Of a stretch of 63,292 bases of DNA, positions 49,869-61,149 are shown in pieces. A program made the position numbers and the translations under genes. The notes under the pieces were generated by a model that searched no databases, was not told the origin of the DNA, and saw only the letters and a program-made list of their open reading frames with translations. The stretch is from Paratrimastix pyriformis (lineage: Eukaryota; Preaxostyla; Paratrimastigidae). The DNA is taken from assembly GCA_027972325.1 (NCBI GenBank), contig JAPMOS010000174.1, forward strand, positions 1 to 63,292, written 5' to 3'. Within the stretch, counting starts at the first letter, position 1. Each line of letters begins with the position of its first letter.

Positions 49869-50147
49869 ATGAAAGTCAAAACTGCTACAGATGAGTCACC
49901 TGAGGTGCCTTCAGACCTGCCACTTGACACTAAGTTTCATATTGTTACTGTCCTCTTCGAAATAGCAAAATTTAAACCAAATCAATGTCGCACATGGTTA
50001 AAAAAGCATAAATTAGTACCAATTAAACGGGTTCATAAAACTGCTACAGTCTTCAGATACAGAATACGAGAGACTCCATCCTTAGGCGTGTTCTTCACAA
50101 AAGACTTAGGAAATGGTATTAAACTCGTGCTCCAAAAGCTCTCTTAA
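49869..50147 (+). CDS. VLE-2 small conserved protein (pair of 3,318-3,464)
   Basis: Start ATG at 49,869 (MKVKTATDESPEVP). About 92 residues with a basic middle (RTWLKKHKLVPIKRVHKTA) and a beta-rich end (FRYRIRETPSLGVFFTKDL). The flanking DNA is nearly identical to VLE-1. It ends two bases before the convergent gene's stop. Function unknown; a small nucleic-acid-binding protein is possible. Looks whole. Confidence 0.6.
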   Translation: MKVKTATDESPEVPSDLPLDTKFHIVTVLFEIAKFKPNQCRTWLKKHKLVPIKRVHKTATVFRYRIRETPSLGVFFTKDLGNGIKLVLQKLS

Positions 50148-50149
50148 TC

Positions 50150-50491
50150 TCAATCCACTCTAAATAACATGTTTACAGTCACTACATCAGTTGTAGGTTG
50201 TCCTGTTTCATCCAATATCGAATAGTCATAAGTTCTCGTTAACGTTGATGTTGGTGACAATTCGAGTCCTTTGTTATCTATTCCAACGAAAACTGGAATT
50301 GCGGCTTCACTCGTCACATTATTAATGATTTGATCAGTGTATAAGCCCCGGATTACTACAAAATACCTACTTCTGGTGACTGAATTGGTGACAAGATGAG
50401 TGCCTATAAGAGTTAGGTAATTTGGATTTTTGTTCATCCACTGGTTCAAAATGAGTGTTTTCTGAGTTGAGTCAAGGTTTATTGAGAGGAA
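50150..50491 (-). pseudogene. VLE-2 copy of the 121-aa gene, start lost to DIRS-A
   Basis: Nearly identical to 3,598-3,945 of VLE-1, from FLSINLDSTQKTL onward. DIRS-A sits at 50,492, within the first codons of the gene; the remaining start region is at 56,896 on the far side of the insertion. Confidence 0.75.
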
Positions 50492-51110
50492 TGAGTCGAC
50501 AGCCGAAGTCGAGGCAGGATAGGTGCTATATCTCCTTGTTCTTCATGATAAACACCACACAATGCAGAAAAGTCACAAGTCAAACCCAGGTGAAAGCACT
50601 TGGAAACATCTCAAAAAAAGTGTCCTGGGTGGAGAACCGGTCAGGATGGACATGGGTCGACCGGTGGTCGATAGGGTTGGTTCGACCGAAAAAAACCAAT
50701 CCTAAAATTAAAATCGTATGGTCACGACGGGCAGCGTGTCCAATACGCGTCCATAAATCACAACAAAAATCGGAGAGAGAGGTCAAAGGGAGCCAAGAAC
50801 ATCGGGCGAAAAGAAAAAATTTAACACGCATCGGAAGGGGTGAGATTCGGGGTTAACGGCCCGAGATTCGGCAAATCTCCGATCTCCGAAAACCGTTAAG
50901 GTAATTGCGGGCCAACGGTCCATGATCGAACCGTGAAGTGACCCCGATTTGGGCTCCGGAAGGGGTCCCAAGAGAGGGTAAAAAGCACGGATGTCGAAAT
51001 CACAACAGAGCAAAAGTTGAAAAAATGAGATCTGAAATTTCCCGCCCAATTCCAGTACTTAAGGGGGCGCCCCTTTGGACCAGCACAGTGCCTTCGTTTT
51101 GGAGTGGTGT
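50492..51110 (+). repeat. DIRS-A left inverted terminal repeat
   Basis: About 620 bp from TGAGTCGACAGCC to CGTTTTGGAGTGGTGTTCT. It pairs with the right repeat of DIRS-B (62,650-63,265) over nearly its full length and with the less complete right repeat of DIRS-A (about 56,520-56,895). Confidence 0.85.
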
Positions 51111-51242
51111 TCTCCGTACGAGTCGCGGCAGAGGCGGCCGGTTGAAATGGCGTACAAACCCCGTCAGTAGCAGCAGGATGGGTGCGGGTGGGTCCAGCGC
51201 TCAAGGGAGAAGCAGAAAAATTAAAAACAGCAGACAAGAGGG

Positions 51243-51352
51243 TAGCACCTATCCTGCCTCGACTTCGGCTGTCGACTCACTATCCATCGTAAGACTCAGG
51301 ATAGCAGCCGACAGCCTCCGTCTTCGGCAGTCTAGGTGCTATCACATGCAGA
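51243..51352. repeat. DIRS-A internal complementary region
   Basis: 51,243-51,279 is the inverted left end (TAGCACCTATCC...GTCGACTCA) and 51,280-51,352 the inverted right end (CTATCCATCG...AGGTGCTAT), joined without spacer. This is the DIRS hallmark and confirms both element ends independently of the empty site. Confidence 0.9.
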
Positions 51353-51547
51353 GAGAGAGTCGTGGGAGAAAAGCAAAAACAGAAAACCCACAGCAGCGCA
51401 GCATCTAGTCGGCTGGCCGCAGACAAAAAGGAAAAAATGAAAATTCCCAGAAAGGCATGCCAAAACCAGCATCTAGTCGGCCGGCGGCAGCAGGAGAAAC
51501 ACAGAAAACATAAAACAGACAAATGAGGCCCGGCGCGGCGCGGCAAC

Positions 51548-52894
51548 TCAAAAGCACTCGCCGGCGGGCAGGCTGGACGAATCCGCCTCGAGCTCGTCGT
51601 TCTCGTCGTCATCAGACGGCCTGGCCCAGAGAGCGCTCCGGCGGCGGCGGCGCGGAGCAGAAGGCGCCCTGCTCGAGCGGCGGCGAGCAGGCGCAGCAGG
51701 CGTGCTCGTGGCATCGCCCGAAGGACTCGCCTCATCGGAAACGTCGTCGTCGCATATCACAACGCGCTGGCGTGGCGGAGCGGCCGGGCGGTGACGCGGC
51801 GTGGCCGCCGACAGCGAGAGCGACGAAGCAGGCGAGCCTGGCGGCAGGGGCGGAGGCGGAGGCGCCGGACGCACGGCCTGGACGAGATCCGTGGCGGCGA
51901 GCGGCGCGGCGGCGCCAGGGGCACGGGGCGGCGGCGGCGGCGGCGGCGCCGGGGCGAACATCAGGTCGTTGAAGTTGCTGTCGACGCCCGTCTGCACGTA
52001 GTGCTGCGCAAACACCTTGGCCGAAGCCCAGCGGCCCAGGTGCAGGATCTTGTCGGGCATGACCTCGCGCGCAATGGCCCAGCTGGCCCCGCCACGGCGG
52101 AAGCCGCGGGCCGAGAGGAGCGAGCGATCGCCCCCGCCGGCGACGATGACCTCGTTGAGGATGTGGCTGATGGTGGCCGGCTTGACGCCCTCGTAGGGGC
52201 GGCGCAGCTGGATAACGACCCGCGACGGTCCGGGCGGGTCGGGGCGCATGGCGCGCGTGCGGCGGAGCCAGCACTGGTAGCAGCTCACCGGGTCGAGCAG
52301 CGCATCGGCGGCGCGCCAGATGGTGACGGAGGCGCCCTGGGCGGTGTAGTCGTTCTTGAAGCCCAGCAGGCAGACCACCAGCCGATCGGCGGCCGGCGGC
52401 ACGGCCACCTGCGCCACGGTGGGCAGGGTCACGTCCGAGGGCCGAAGCAGCGCCAGGAAGGCCAGCAGGGCGACCAGCTTGGCGCGGAGGCGCTCCAGCG
52501 GAAGCGCGTCGTTGGGGCCCCACCGGTGGAAGAGCTCCACCAGCAGGGTGGGCGGCACGGGCAGCCCCTTCTGGACGGGCTGCGTGGTGCGGCGCAGACG
52601 GATGGCCTTGCGCAGGCGTCCGTAAGGTGGTCTCGCGCCGGGGAAGGCACCCCAAGCGCGTCGTGAATCAGATTGACCACAGTGGCGATGAGCGACAGAG
52701 TCGACCGGGGCCGGCAGCTGGCCCGGGTAGCCTCGTCGGTGTAGTCGGCCAGCGCGCTCACGGGCATGGGCACCAGCGGGATGCCCCGGCGGGCGCAGAA
52801 CCGTGCCAGGGCACGCAGCCGGTTGGTGAGGCTCTTCTCGGTGGTGGGCTTTACAGCAGCCGAGACAAGTAGCTGGCGACCTTGGGCGCTCCAA
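51548..52894 (-). pseudogene. DIRS-A tyrosine recombinase
   Basis: Core-binding region with KSLTNRLRALARFCARRGIP and LSLIATVVNLIHDALG (around 52,650-52,850), then catalytic region: LLRPSDVTLPTV (first Arg), LLSARGFRRGGASWAIA (box II) and HLGRWASAKVFAQHYVQTG (Trp and Tyr region). The tail is Pro/Ala-rich and acidic. It is the integration enzyme of the element. Confidence 0.8.
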
Positions 52895-53029
52895 TGGGCC
52901 GCTCCGGCCGCCCAGAAATCCTGAAGGCGCAGACGCGCCAGCTGAGGTTCTTCGTCGGCTCCGAGTGGCCGGAAGCAGCCGGGCGGAAGGCCCGCGGGTC
53001 CTGCGGCAGGAGCACGGGCCAGTCCACCG

Positions 53030-53593
53030 TCAGGGCCAGCAGCAGGGGCTACCAGGGCTGGCTCGGCCAGACCGGGGCCAGCAGGGTGCACTCCACGCCG
53101 GGCCCGGAGTGCTGCAGGTGGCGCAGGACGCGGTGGATCTGCGAAAAGGGGGTTGACCCAGCTGTTCTCGCCGGGCTCCCACCGGGCCGAAAACGTGTCG
53201 GCGCGCAGGGACTGCACATCGCGGTGGCGGCTCGTAGCGGGGCACCTGGCGCGTCGCGAAGGTGGCCATGCGGTCGATCGAGTGCGGGCCCCAGAGCCGG
53301 TCCAGCGAGCGGAACAGCGCCGGGTGGAGCATCCAGTCGCTGCGGTCGAAGTCCCGCGAGAGCTGGTCCGCCGTGGTATTCGTCACGCCCGCCACGTGCT
53401 CGGCCTGCAGGGTAATCCCGTGGCGCGCTGCGAGGGCGTGGATGGCCCGGGCGATCCCGTCCAGGGCCTGGTTGAGGCGGCCGAACCCGTTGAGGTGGGC
53501 CACCGTCGTCGCGTTGTCGACCTGGAAGAGCACCGTGCGGCCCCGCCAGGCCGGCGTCGCGGCCCAGATGCGCAGGGCGTTGAGCACGGCCAT
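53030..53593 (-). pseudogene. DIRS-A RNase H and Dam-like region
   Basis: RNase H: VLFQVDNATTVAHLNGFGRL, TLQAEHVAGVTNTTADQLSR; followed by HSIDRMATFATRQVPRYEP and a WVNPLF segment further on (about 53,130), resembling the Dam-like region of DIRS pol. The first RNase H strand lies between this and the RT. Confidence 0.7.
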
Positions 53594-54890
53594 GCTCGCG
53601 CTGGTTGATGGGCGTCTCGCGCATGACGCCCGTCCAGGGGCCCTGGGCTGTCTCGTTGCGCTCCAGCCAGCAGGCCCCCAGCCGATGTCCGAGGCGTCCG
53701 TGGCGCAGGTCAGATCGGCCGGCGCCGGGAGCGGACAGGCCCCGTTCCAGCCCTCGAGGCCCTCCAGCCACCAGCGGAGGTCCCCCGGGCCGGCTCGTCC
53801 AGCATCACGCAGCAGTGCCAGTTGGGGCTGCTGCGACCACGCGGTAGACGTTGCGCAGGAGAAACTTGGCGGGCGCCACGGCCCGCGAGACGGACAGGCA
53901 GAGGCCCGCCACGTGGGCCACCCGACGCACGTGGGGCCGCGAGCAGCGCAGCAGCCGGGCGATCTCGTGCCGGATGGTGCGCCGCTTCTCGGCGGGCACG
54001 CAGTAGCGCACCTGGGGAGCGGTCTCGACCTCGTACCCCAGGAACTGCTGCCGCGGGGCGGGCGAATGGCACTTCTCCAGCTTGAGGTTCATGCCCGCCT
54101 GCTCCATCACCGCCACGAAGCGCGCCCACTCGCGATCGGCCTCGGCCGGCCGACTGGCCACGATGAAGTCGTCGATGTAGGAGAGCATCCGCAGGCCGCA
54201 CGAGGGGCCCCGGAGGTACTCGCAGAGGGGCCTGAGAAACTTGGTAAAGGCCCACGGCGCACAGGAGAGGCCGAACGGGAGAACCGTGTAGACGTAGTAG
54301 CGGCCCCGCCAGGCGAATCCCAAGAGCTGCTGGTCGTCGGGGTGAATGCGCAGGTGATGGTAGCCCTCGGAGAGGTCCGCCGTCGAGATGTAGTCCCCGT
54401 CGCGCAGCAGGGGCGCCAGCGTGGTCAGGTCCTCCAGCTTGAAGGCCGGCGCCTGGACGAAGGAGTTGACGAAGCGCATGTCGATGCACAGCCTCAACTT
54501 GCCGTTCTTCTTGGGCGCGCACGTCAGCGGGGGAGATGTTGCGGCGGCGCCTGGACGGGTCGGATCGCGCCCGTCTCGAGGGAGGCGAGCCACCTGGTCG
54601 ACGAAGGAGGCGTGCTCGGGGTGCACGTAGTTGGGCAAATGGGAGCTGCACGGCTTGCAGAGGAGCGGGATGCGGAAGCCGTGCAGGAGCCAGTTGTGCA
54701 CGGGGCGGGCAGTGGAAATGCCTCCCAGAAGGCCCGGAAGGGCGGGAGGGAGGGACGCCCAGTGCTGAAGCGAGCTGGTGGTGGTGGTGGTGGTGGTGGA
54801 GATGCGGCCGGCCCGAGAGCGGGGATGGTCGCACCGTGGCGGCGGCAGCGGGGAGGGCGGCGGTGATGGTGGTGGAGAAGGCGGACCCCG
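53594..54890 (-). pseudogene. DIRS-A reverse transcriptase
   Basis: RT core at 53,805-54,701: CAPKKNGKLRLCIDMRFVN, ISTADLSEGYHHLRIH (motif A), TVLPFGLSCAPWAFTKFL (motif B), MLSYIDDFIVASRP (YIDD, about 54,165-54,205) and LEKCHSPAPRQQFLGYEVE. This is a DIRS/Gypsy-grade RT with RNase H behind it. Confidence 0.85.
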
Positions 54891-54920
54891 TTGCTGCCGC
54901 GGCGCGGGCTCTGCGCGCCG

Positions 54921-56479
54921 TTACTGCTCGCCGGCGCCGCCCGACTGCGCCTGCTGGCGCCCGCCGGCGGAGCCGTTGTTGCCGCCACCATTGTCGAAGC
55001 GACGCCGCTGCGGGAAGCTGCGCTGCTGGCGCTGGGCAAAGTCGTTGAACCGGTCGCCGCCTCGGCCAAACCGCCGCCATAGCTGCGCCCGCCGAAGCCG
55101 CCGCGGCCACCCGACGAGCGGAAGTCGCGATCCCGGCCCCGCCCATGCGACGCCCGCCAGCCTGGCCGCCGCGTTGCTGCTGCTGCTGGCCGGGCAGGGC
55201 GCGCATGCCCTGAGCGAGGCGGATGGCGAAGTCGAGCTGCTGGAGGTTCTGGCCCGTGGCGACCTCGGGAGCGGTGCGGACATACTCGTACATGCGGGCC
55301 ACGTCGGGGCAAGTGCTGTGTGCACCCAGGCGAGCCGCTTGCGGTCCACGATGGCGGAGGCAATGGAGCGAGCAAAGCAAGAGGGCGGCGCAAGTCCTCC
55401 TCGGTGCAGGGCAGGCGCGCCAGCCGCTCAAGGTTGAGCGATTCCCGGTGAAGGCGCTGGAGAAAGCGGAATTCAGCCCTGGACTCGCGGGCAAGGCCCG
55501 TGACGGAGCCGAGCTGGGGAAAGTCGTTGGCACGGCAACGCCCCGGACAAATGCCCGGGCGCGCTCCAGTGCGAGCCTGTCAGAGGCCTCGCGGTCGCCA
55601 GGCTGCTGCTGCGGGTCGGCTGCGTGCCGGAGCTCATCCTCGTCGCCGGCGGCGGCAGCATCGTCCTCGTCCGCAATTCGCCCTCGGCGCCGGCGGCATC
55701 ATCGTCGCCGCTGGGCGGGTCGGCCTCCCCGGAAAGGGACCGGGAGCAGCCCGGGCGAGCCGCCGGAAGGCTGCGGCGGCTGGGACTTGGTTGGACGGGA
55801 CGATGGTGGCAGTGGCCTGGTCGGGCCGAAAAACGAGAGCGGAGCAGGCTCATCCGCGGCCGGCACGGTGGCGGCACCACCGGCACCCGGGGCACCAGCA
55901 GCACTGCGGGCAGCAAGGCCGGCCTCCTGGGCGGGAGGCAAGGCCGGAGGCAGCAGCTGCGGCCACGAGCAAGGCCCGCTGCTGCTCGAGAAAGTCCCCA
56001 GCGAGGCCTCCATCACGCGCCGGATGTAGAGGTCGAGGCCTTCCTGGGCTGGGGTGACGGCAGAGTGAATCTGCAGGGCCGGGTGGGCACAGGGGGCGTG
56101 GGGCAGCGGGACGGTCCCCTCGGGCCCGCTCTGGGCGGCACCGTCGTCGTCGAGGTCCTGGGATGGTAGCGGAGCGGTCGCGGTGGCCAGGCCGGACGCG
56201 GCCTGCGCGGCGGAAGCAGCCTTGTGGACAGCCGCAGCCGCCTGTAGGGCCTGCGCCGGGCTTGCCGGGCCACCGGGAGCCGCCCCGACACGCGGGCATC
56301 CGTAACCATCAGCCGGTCCAAGAAGGTCGAGCCCGGGCCGCGAGTGCCCCTTCCCGCCGAAACGGCACTCGAAGAGCCACTCGAAGAGCCGTTGGGGTCG
56401 GATTGGGTGTCCCAGGAGTTGGAACCTTGATGTTGATCTTGGGCATCGGAGGGTCTTGAAGTCGATGAGTAGAGGCCAT
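54921..56479 (-). pseudogene. DIRS-A gag-like gene
   Basis: Same gene as at 41,610-43,187 with start ATG at 56,479 and stop at 54,921; DRLALERARAF, FLQRLHRESLNLERLARL and the Gly/Arg/Phe-rich tail are recognisable. An N-terminal stretch (about 56,200-56,350) is longer than in DIRS-C and D. Broken. Confidence 0.75.
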
Positions 56480-56519
56480 TGGAGTAGAGTTTCGTTGTTG
56501 TTCGGTCGGTAGTCCTTGA

Positions 56520-56895
56520 AAAACGGGTGTTCACCACGAAAAACGAAGGCACTGGTTTCGGATTATTAACTTTGCTCTGTTGTGATTTCGACATCCTTGC
56601 TTTTTCAATTGGATTGTGATTAGCGAAATTTGGTCACCTCGATCTGTTCATGACCGATGGCCTGCATTTTCGATTTGTTGATGACGAGATTGCCGATTAC
56701 GTTTCGGAACCAACTTATCGACCGGTCGACCCATGTCCATCCTGACCGGTTCTCCACCACACTTTTTGAGATGTTCGTGTCACCTGGTTTGACTTGACTT
56801 TCTGCATTGTGTGGTGTTTATCGTACAAGGATATAGCACCCAGACTGCCGAAGACGGAGGCTGTCGGCTGCTATCCTGAGTCTTACGATGGATAG
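56520..56895 (-). repeat. DIRS-A right terminal repeat, eroded
   Basis: Outer 100 bp match the other DIRS ends (GCTGCTATCCTGAGTCTTAC); the inner part is shorter and more diverged than in DIRS-B. Confidence 0.75.
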
Positions 56896-56974
56896 CATGA
56901 TGCGTTTCACAACCATGCATGTTTCATCTGTCACAAAAAATTTTGACATGAGATATCGCATGTTGACAGAATGG
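56896..56974. other. 79-bp VLE-2 segment between DIRS-A and DIRS-B
   Basis: Matches 3,930-4,027 of VLE-1 with several small differences (CATGATGCGTTTCA, TTTTGACATGAGATATCGCA, GTTGACAGAATGG). It proves that DIRS-A and DIRS-B inserted separately into one VLE-2 site region. Confidence 0.9.
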
Positions 56975-57530
56975 TGAGTCGACAGCCAGTCGAGGGCAGG
57001 ATAGGTGCTATATCTCCTTGTTCTTCATGATAAACACCACAATGCAGAAACAAGTCAAACCCAGGTGAGCACTTGGAAACATCCTCAAAAAAGTGTCCTG
57101 TGAGAACCGGTCAGGATGGACATGGGTCGACCGGTATCGATAGGGTTGGTTCGACCGAAACCAATCCTGTGTTAAAATCGTATGGTCACGACGGGCAGCG
57201 TCCAATACGCGTCCATAAATCACAACAAAAATCGGAGAGAGAGGTCAAAGGGAGCCAGAACATCGGGCGAAAAGCATCAAGCAAGGTGAGATTGGGGTTA
57301 ACGGCCCGAGATCTGGCAAATCGATCTCCGAAAACCGTAATTGCGGGCCAACGGTCCATGATCGAACCGTGAAGTGACCCGATTTGGGCTCCGAAGGTCC
57401 CAAGAGAGGGTAGCACGGATGTCGAAACAACAGAGCAAAGGAAAATGAGATCTGAAATTTCCGCCCAATTCCAGTACTTGGGGGCGCCCCGGACCAGCAC
57501 AGTGCCTTCGTTTTGGAGTGGTGTTCTCCG
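56975..57530 (+). repeat. DIRS-B left inverted terminal repeat
   Basis: Matches DIRS-A's left repeat but is about 60 bp shorter through many small gaps; inverted partner of 62,650-63,265. Confidence 0.85.
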
Positions 57531-57640
57531 TACGAGTCGGCAGAGGCCGGTTGAAATGGCGTACAAACCCGTCAGTAGCAGCAGGATGGGTGGGTGGTCC
57601 AGCGCTCAAGGGAGAAGCGCAGAAAATTAAAAACAGACAG

Positions 57641-57725
57641 AGGCACCTATCCTGCTCGATTGGCTGTCGACTCACCATCGCACTCAGATACAGCCGACAG
57701 CCCGTCTTCGGCAGTCTAGGTGCCA
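57641..57725. repeat. DIRS-B internal complementary region
   Basis: Shortened counterpart of 51,243-51,352: CACCTATCCTG...GTCGACTCA then AGCCGACAGCCCGTCTTCGG and TCTAGGTGCC. Both halves still recognisable. Confidence 0.85.
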
Positions 57726-57929
57726 TGCAGAGAGAGAGTCGTGGGAGAAAAGCAAAAACAGAAAACCCACAGCAGCGCAGCATCTAGTCGGCTGGCCGCA
57801 GACAAAAGGAAAAAATGAAAATTCCAGAAAGGCATGCCAAAACCAAAGTCGGTCGGCGGCAGGAGAAACACAGAAAACATAAACAGACAAATGAGGCCCG
57901 AGCGGCGCGGCAACTCGTGCACTCGCCGG

Positions 57930-60900
57930 TGGACGAATCCGCCTCGAGCTCGTCGTTCCTGTCGTCATCAGACGGCCTGGCTCAGAGAGCGCTCCGGCGG
58001 CGGCGCGGAGCAGAAGGCGCCCTGCTCGAGCGGCGGCGAGCAGGCGCAGCAGGCGTGCTCGTGGCATCGCCCGAAGGACTCGCCTCATCGGAAACGTCGT
58101 CGTCGCATATCACAACGCGCTGGCGTGGCGGAGCGGCCGGCGGTGACGCGGCGGCCGCCGACAGCGAGAGCGACGAAGCAGGCGAGCCTGGCGGCAGGGG
58201 CGGAGGCGGAGGCGCCGGACGCACGGCCTGGACGAGATCCGTGGCGGCGAGCGCGGCGGCGCCAGGGCACGGGCGGCGGCGGCGGCGCCGGGGCGAACAT
58301 CAGGTCGGTGAAGTTGCTGTCGACGCCCGTCTGCACGTAGCTGCGCAAACACTTTGGCCGAAGCCCAGCGGCCCAGGTGCAGGATCTTGTCGGGCATGAC
58401 CTCGCGCGCAATGGCCCAGCTGGCCCCGCCACGGCGGAAGCCGCGGGCCGAGAGGAGCGAGCGATCGCCCGCCGGCGACGATGACCTTGTTGAGGATGTG
58501 GCTGATGGTGGCCGGCTTGACTGTAGGGGCGGCGTATGGATAACGACCCGCGACGGTCCGGGCGGGTCGGGCGCATGGCGCGTGCGGCGGAGCCAGCACT
58601 GGCAGCTCACCGGGTCGAGCAGCGCATCGGCGGCGCCAGATGGTGACGGAGGCGCCCGCGGTGTAGTCGTTCTGAAGCCCAGCAGGCAGACCACCAGCCG
58701 ATCGGCGGCCGGCGGCACGGCCACCTGCGCCACGGTGGGCAGGGTCACGTCCGAGGGCCGAAGCAGCGCCAGGAAGGCCAGCAGGGCGACCAGCTTGGCG
58801 CGGAGGCGCTCCAGCGGAAGCGCGTCGTTAGGGCCCCACCGGTGGAAGAGCTCCACCAGCAGGGCGGCACGGGCAGCCCCTTCTGGACGGGCTGCGTGGT
58901 GCGGCGCAGACGGATGGCCTTGCGCAGGCGTCCGCAGGTCTCGCGCCGGGAAGGCACCCAAGCGCGTCGAATCAGATTGACCACAGTGGCGATGAGCGAC
59001 AGAGTCGACCGGGGCCGGCAGCTGGCCCGGGTAGCCTCGTCGGTGTAGTCGGCCAGCGCTCACGGGCATGGGCACCAGCGGGATGCCCCGGCGGGCGCAG
59101 AACCGTGCCAGGCACGCAGCCGGTTGGTGAGGCTCTTCGGTGGTGGGCTTTACAGCAGCCGAGACAAGTAGCTGGCGACCTTGCTCATCACGCCCGGCCG
59201 CCCAGAAATCCTGAAGGCGCAGACGCGCCAGCTGAGGTTCTTCGTCGGCTCCGAGTGGCCGGAAGCAGCCGGGCGGAAGGCCCGCGGGTCCTGGCAGGAG
59301 CACGGGCCAGTCCACCGTCAGGGCCAGCAGCACACCAGGGCTGGCTCGGCCAGACCGGGGCCAGCAGGGTGCACTCCACGCCGGGCCCGAGTGCTGCAGG
59401 TGGCGCAGGACGCGGTGGATCTGCGAAAAGGGGGTTGACCCAGCTGTTCTCGCCGGGCTCCCACCGGGCCGAAAACGTCGGCGCGCAGGGACTGCACATC
59501 GCGGTGGCGGCTCGTAGCGGGGCACCTGGCGCGTCGCGAAGGTGGCCATGCGGTCGATCGAGTGCGGGCCCCAGAGCCGGTCCAGCGAGCGGAACAGCGC
59601 CGGGTGGAGCATCCAGTCGCTGCGGTCGAAGTCCCGCGAGAGCTGGTCCGCCGTGTATTGTCACGCCCGCCACGTGCTCGGCCTGCAATCCCGTGGCGCG
59701 CTGCGGGCGTGGATGGCCCGGGCGATCCCGTCCAGGGCCTGGCTGAGGCGGCCGAACCCGTTGAGGTGGGCCACCGTCGTCGCGTTGTCGACCTGGAAGA
59801 GCACCGTGCGGTTCGCCAGGCCGGCGTCGCGGCCCAGATGCGCAGGGCGTTGAGCACGGCCATGCTCGCGCTGGTTGATGGGCGTCTCGCGCATGACGCC
59901 CGTCCAGGGGCCCTGGGCTGTCTCGTTGCGCTCCAGCCAGCAGGCCCCCAGCCGATGTCCGAGGCGTCCGTGGCGCAGGTCAGATCGGCCGGCGCCGGGA
60001 GCGGACAGGCCCCGTTCCAGCCCTCGAGGCCCTCCAGCCACCAGCGGAGGTCCCCGGGCCGGCTCGTCCAGCATCACGCAGCAGTGCCAGTTAGGGGCTG
60101 CTGCGACCACGCGGTAGACGTTGCGCAGGAGAAACTTGGCGGGCGCCACGGCCCGCGAGACGGACAGGCAGAGGCCCGCCACGTGGGCCACCCGGCGCAT
60201 CGGGCCGCGAGCAGCGCAGCAGCCGGGCGATCTCGTGCCGGATGGTGCGCCGCTTCGGCGGGCACGCAGGCGCACCTGGGGAGCGGTCTCGACCTCGTAC
60301 CCCAGGAACTGCTGCCGCGGGCGGGCGGATGGCACTCTCCAGCTTGAGGTTCATGCCCGCCTGCTCCATCACGGCCACGAAGCGCGCCCACTCGCGATCG
60401 GCCTCGGCCGGCCGACTGGCCACGATGAAGTCGTCGATGTAGGAGAGCATCCGCAGGCCGCACGAGGGGCCCCGGAGGTACTCGCAGAGGGGCCTGAGAA
60501 ACTTGGTAAAGGCCCACGGCGCACAGGAGAGGCCGAACGGGAGAACCGTAGACGTAGTAGCGGCCCCGCCAGGCGAATCCCAAGAGCTGCTGGTCGTCGG
60601 GTGAATGCGCAGGTGATGGTAGCCCTCGGAGAGGTCCGCCGTCGAGATGTAGTCCCGTCGCGCAGCAGGGCGCCAGCGTGGTCAGGTCCTCCAGCTTGAA
60701 GGCCGGCGCCTGGACGAAGGAGACGAAGCGCATGTCGATGCACAGCCTCAACTTCCGTTCTTCTTGGGCGCGCACGTCAGCGGGGAGATGTTGTGCGGCG
60801 GCGCCTGGACGGGTCGGATCGCGCCCGTCTCGAGGAGGCGAGCCACCTGGTCGACGAAGGAGGCGTGCTCGGGGTGCACGTAGTTGGCAAATGGGAGCTG

Positions 60901-61000
60901 CACGGCTTGCAGAGGAGCGGGATGCGGAAGCCGCAGGAGCCAGTTGTGCACGGGCGGGCAGTGGTGTTCTCCCAGAAGGCCCGGAAGGGCGGGAGGGAGC
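57930..61000 (-). pseudogene. DIRS-B pol (RT, RNase H) and tyrosine recombinase
   Basis: Same motifs as DIRS-A are visible in short frames: MLSYIDDFIVASRP (about 60,410-60,450), VLFQVDNATTVAHLNGF (about 59,760-59,812), HSIDRMATFATRQVPRYEP, LLRPSDVTLPTVAQ (about 58,730-58,770) and ARGFRRGGASWAI (about 58,410-58,450). Heavily broken. Confidence 0.75.
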
Positions 61001-61149
61001 GCCCAGTGCTGAAGCGAGCTGGTGGTGGTGGTGGTGGTGGTGGAGATGCGGCCGGCCCGAGCGGGGGGATGTACCGTGGCGGCGGCAGCGGGAGGCGGTG
61101 ATGGTGGAGAAGGACCCGTTGCTGCCGCGGCGCGCGGCTCTGCGCGCCG

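Larger units (their letters stand above)
50492..56895 (-). mobile_element. DIRS-A: full-length DIRS-1-like retrotransposon, 6.4 kb
   Basis: Ends are fixed by comparison with VLE-1: ...GAGGAA joins CATGATGCG in the empty site, so the element is TGAGTCGACAGCC...GATGGATAG with no target duplication. Genes on the minus strand in order gag, RT, RNase H with Dam-like region, tyrosine recombinase; then an internal complementary region (51,243-51,352) and the terminal repeat. All DIRS parts are present. It is broken, with roughly five to ten breaks. It is younger than VLE-2. Confidence 0.9.
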
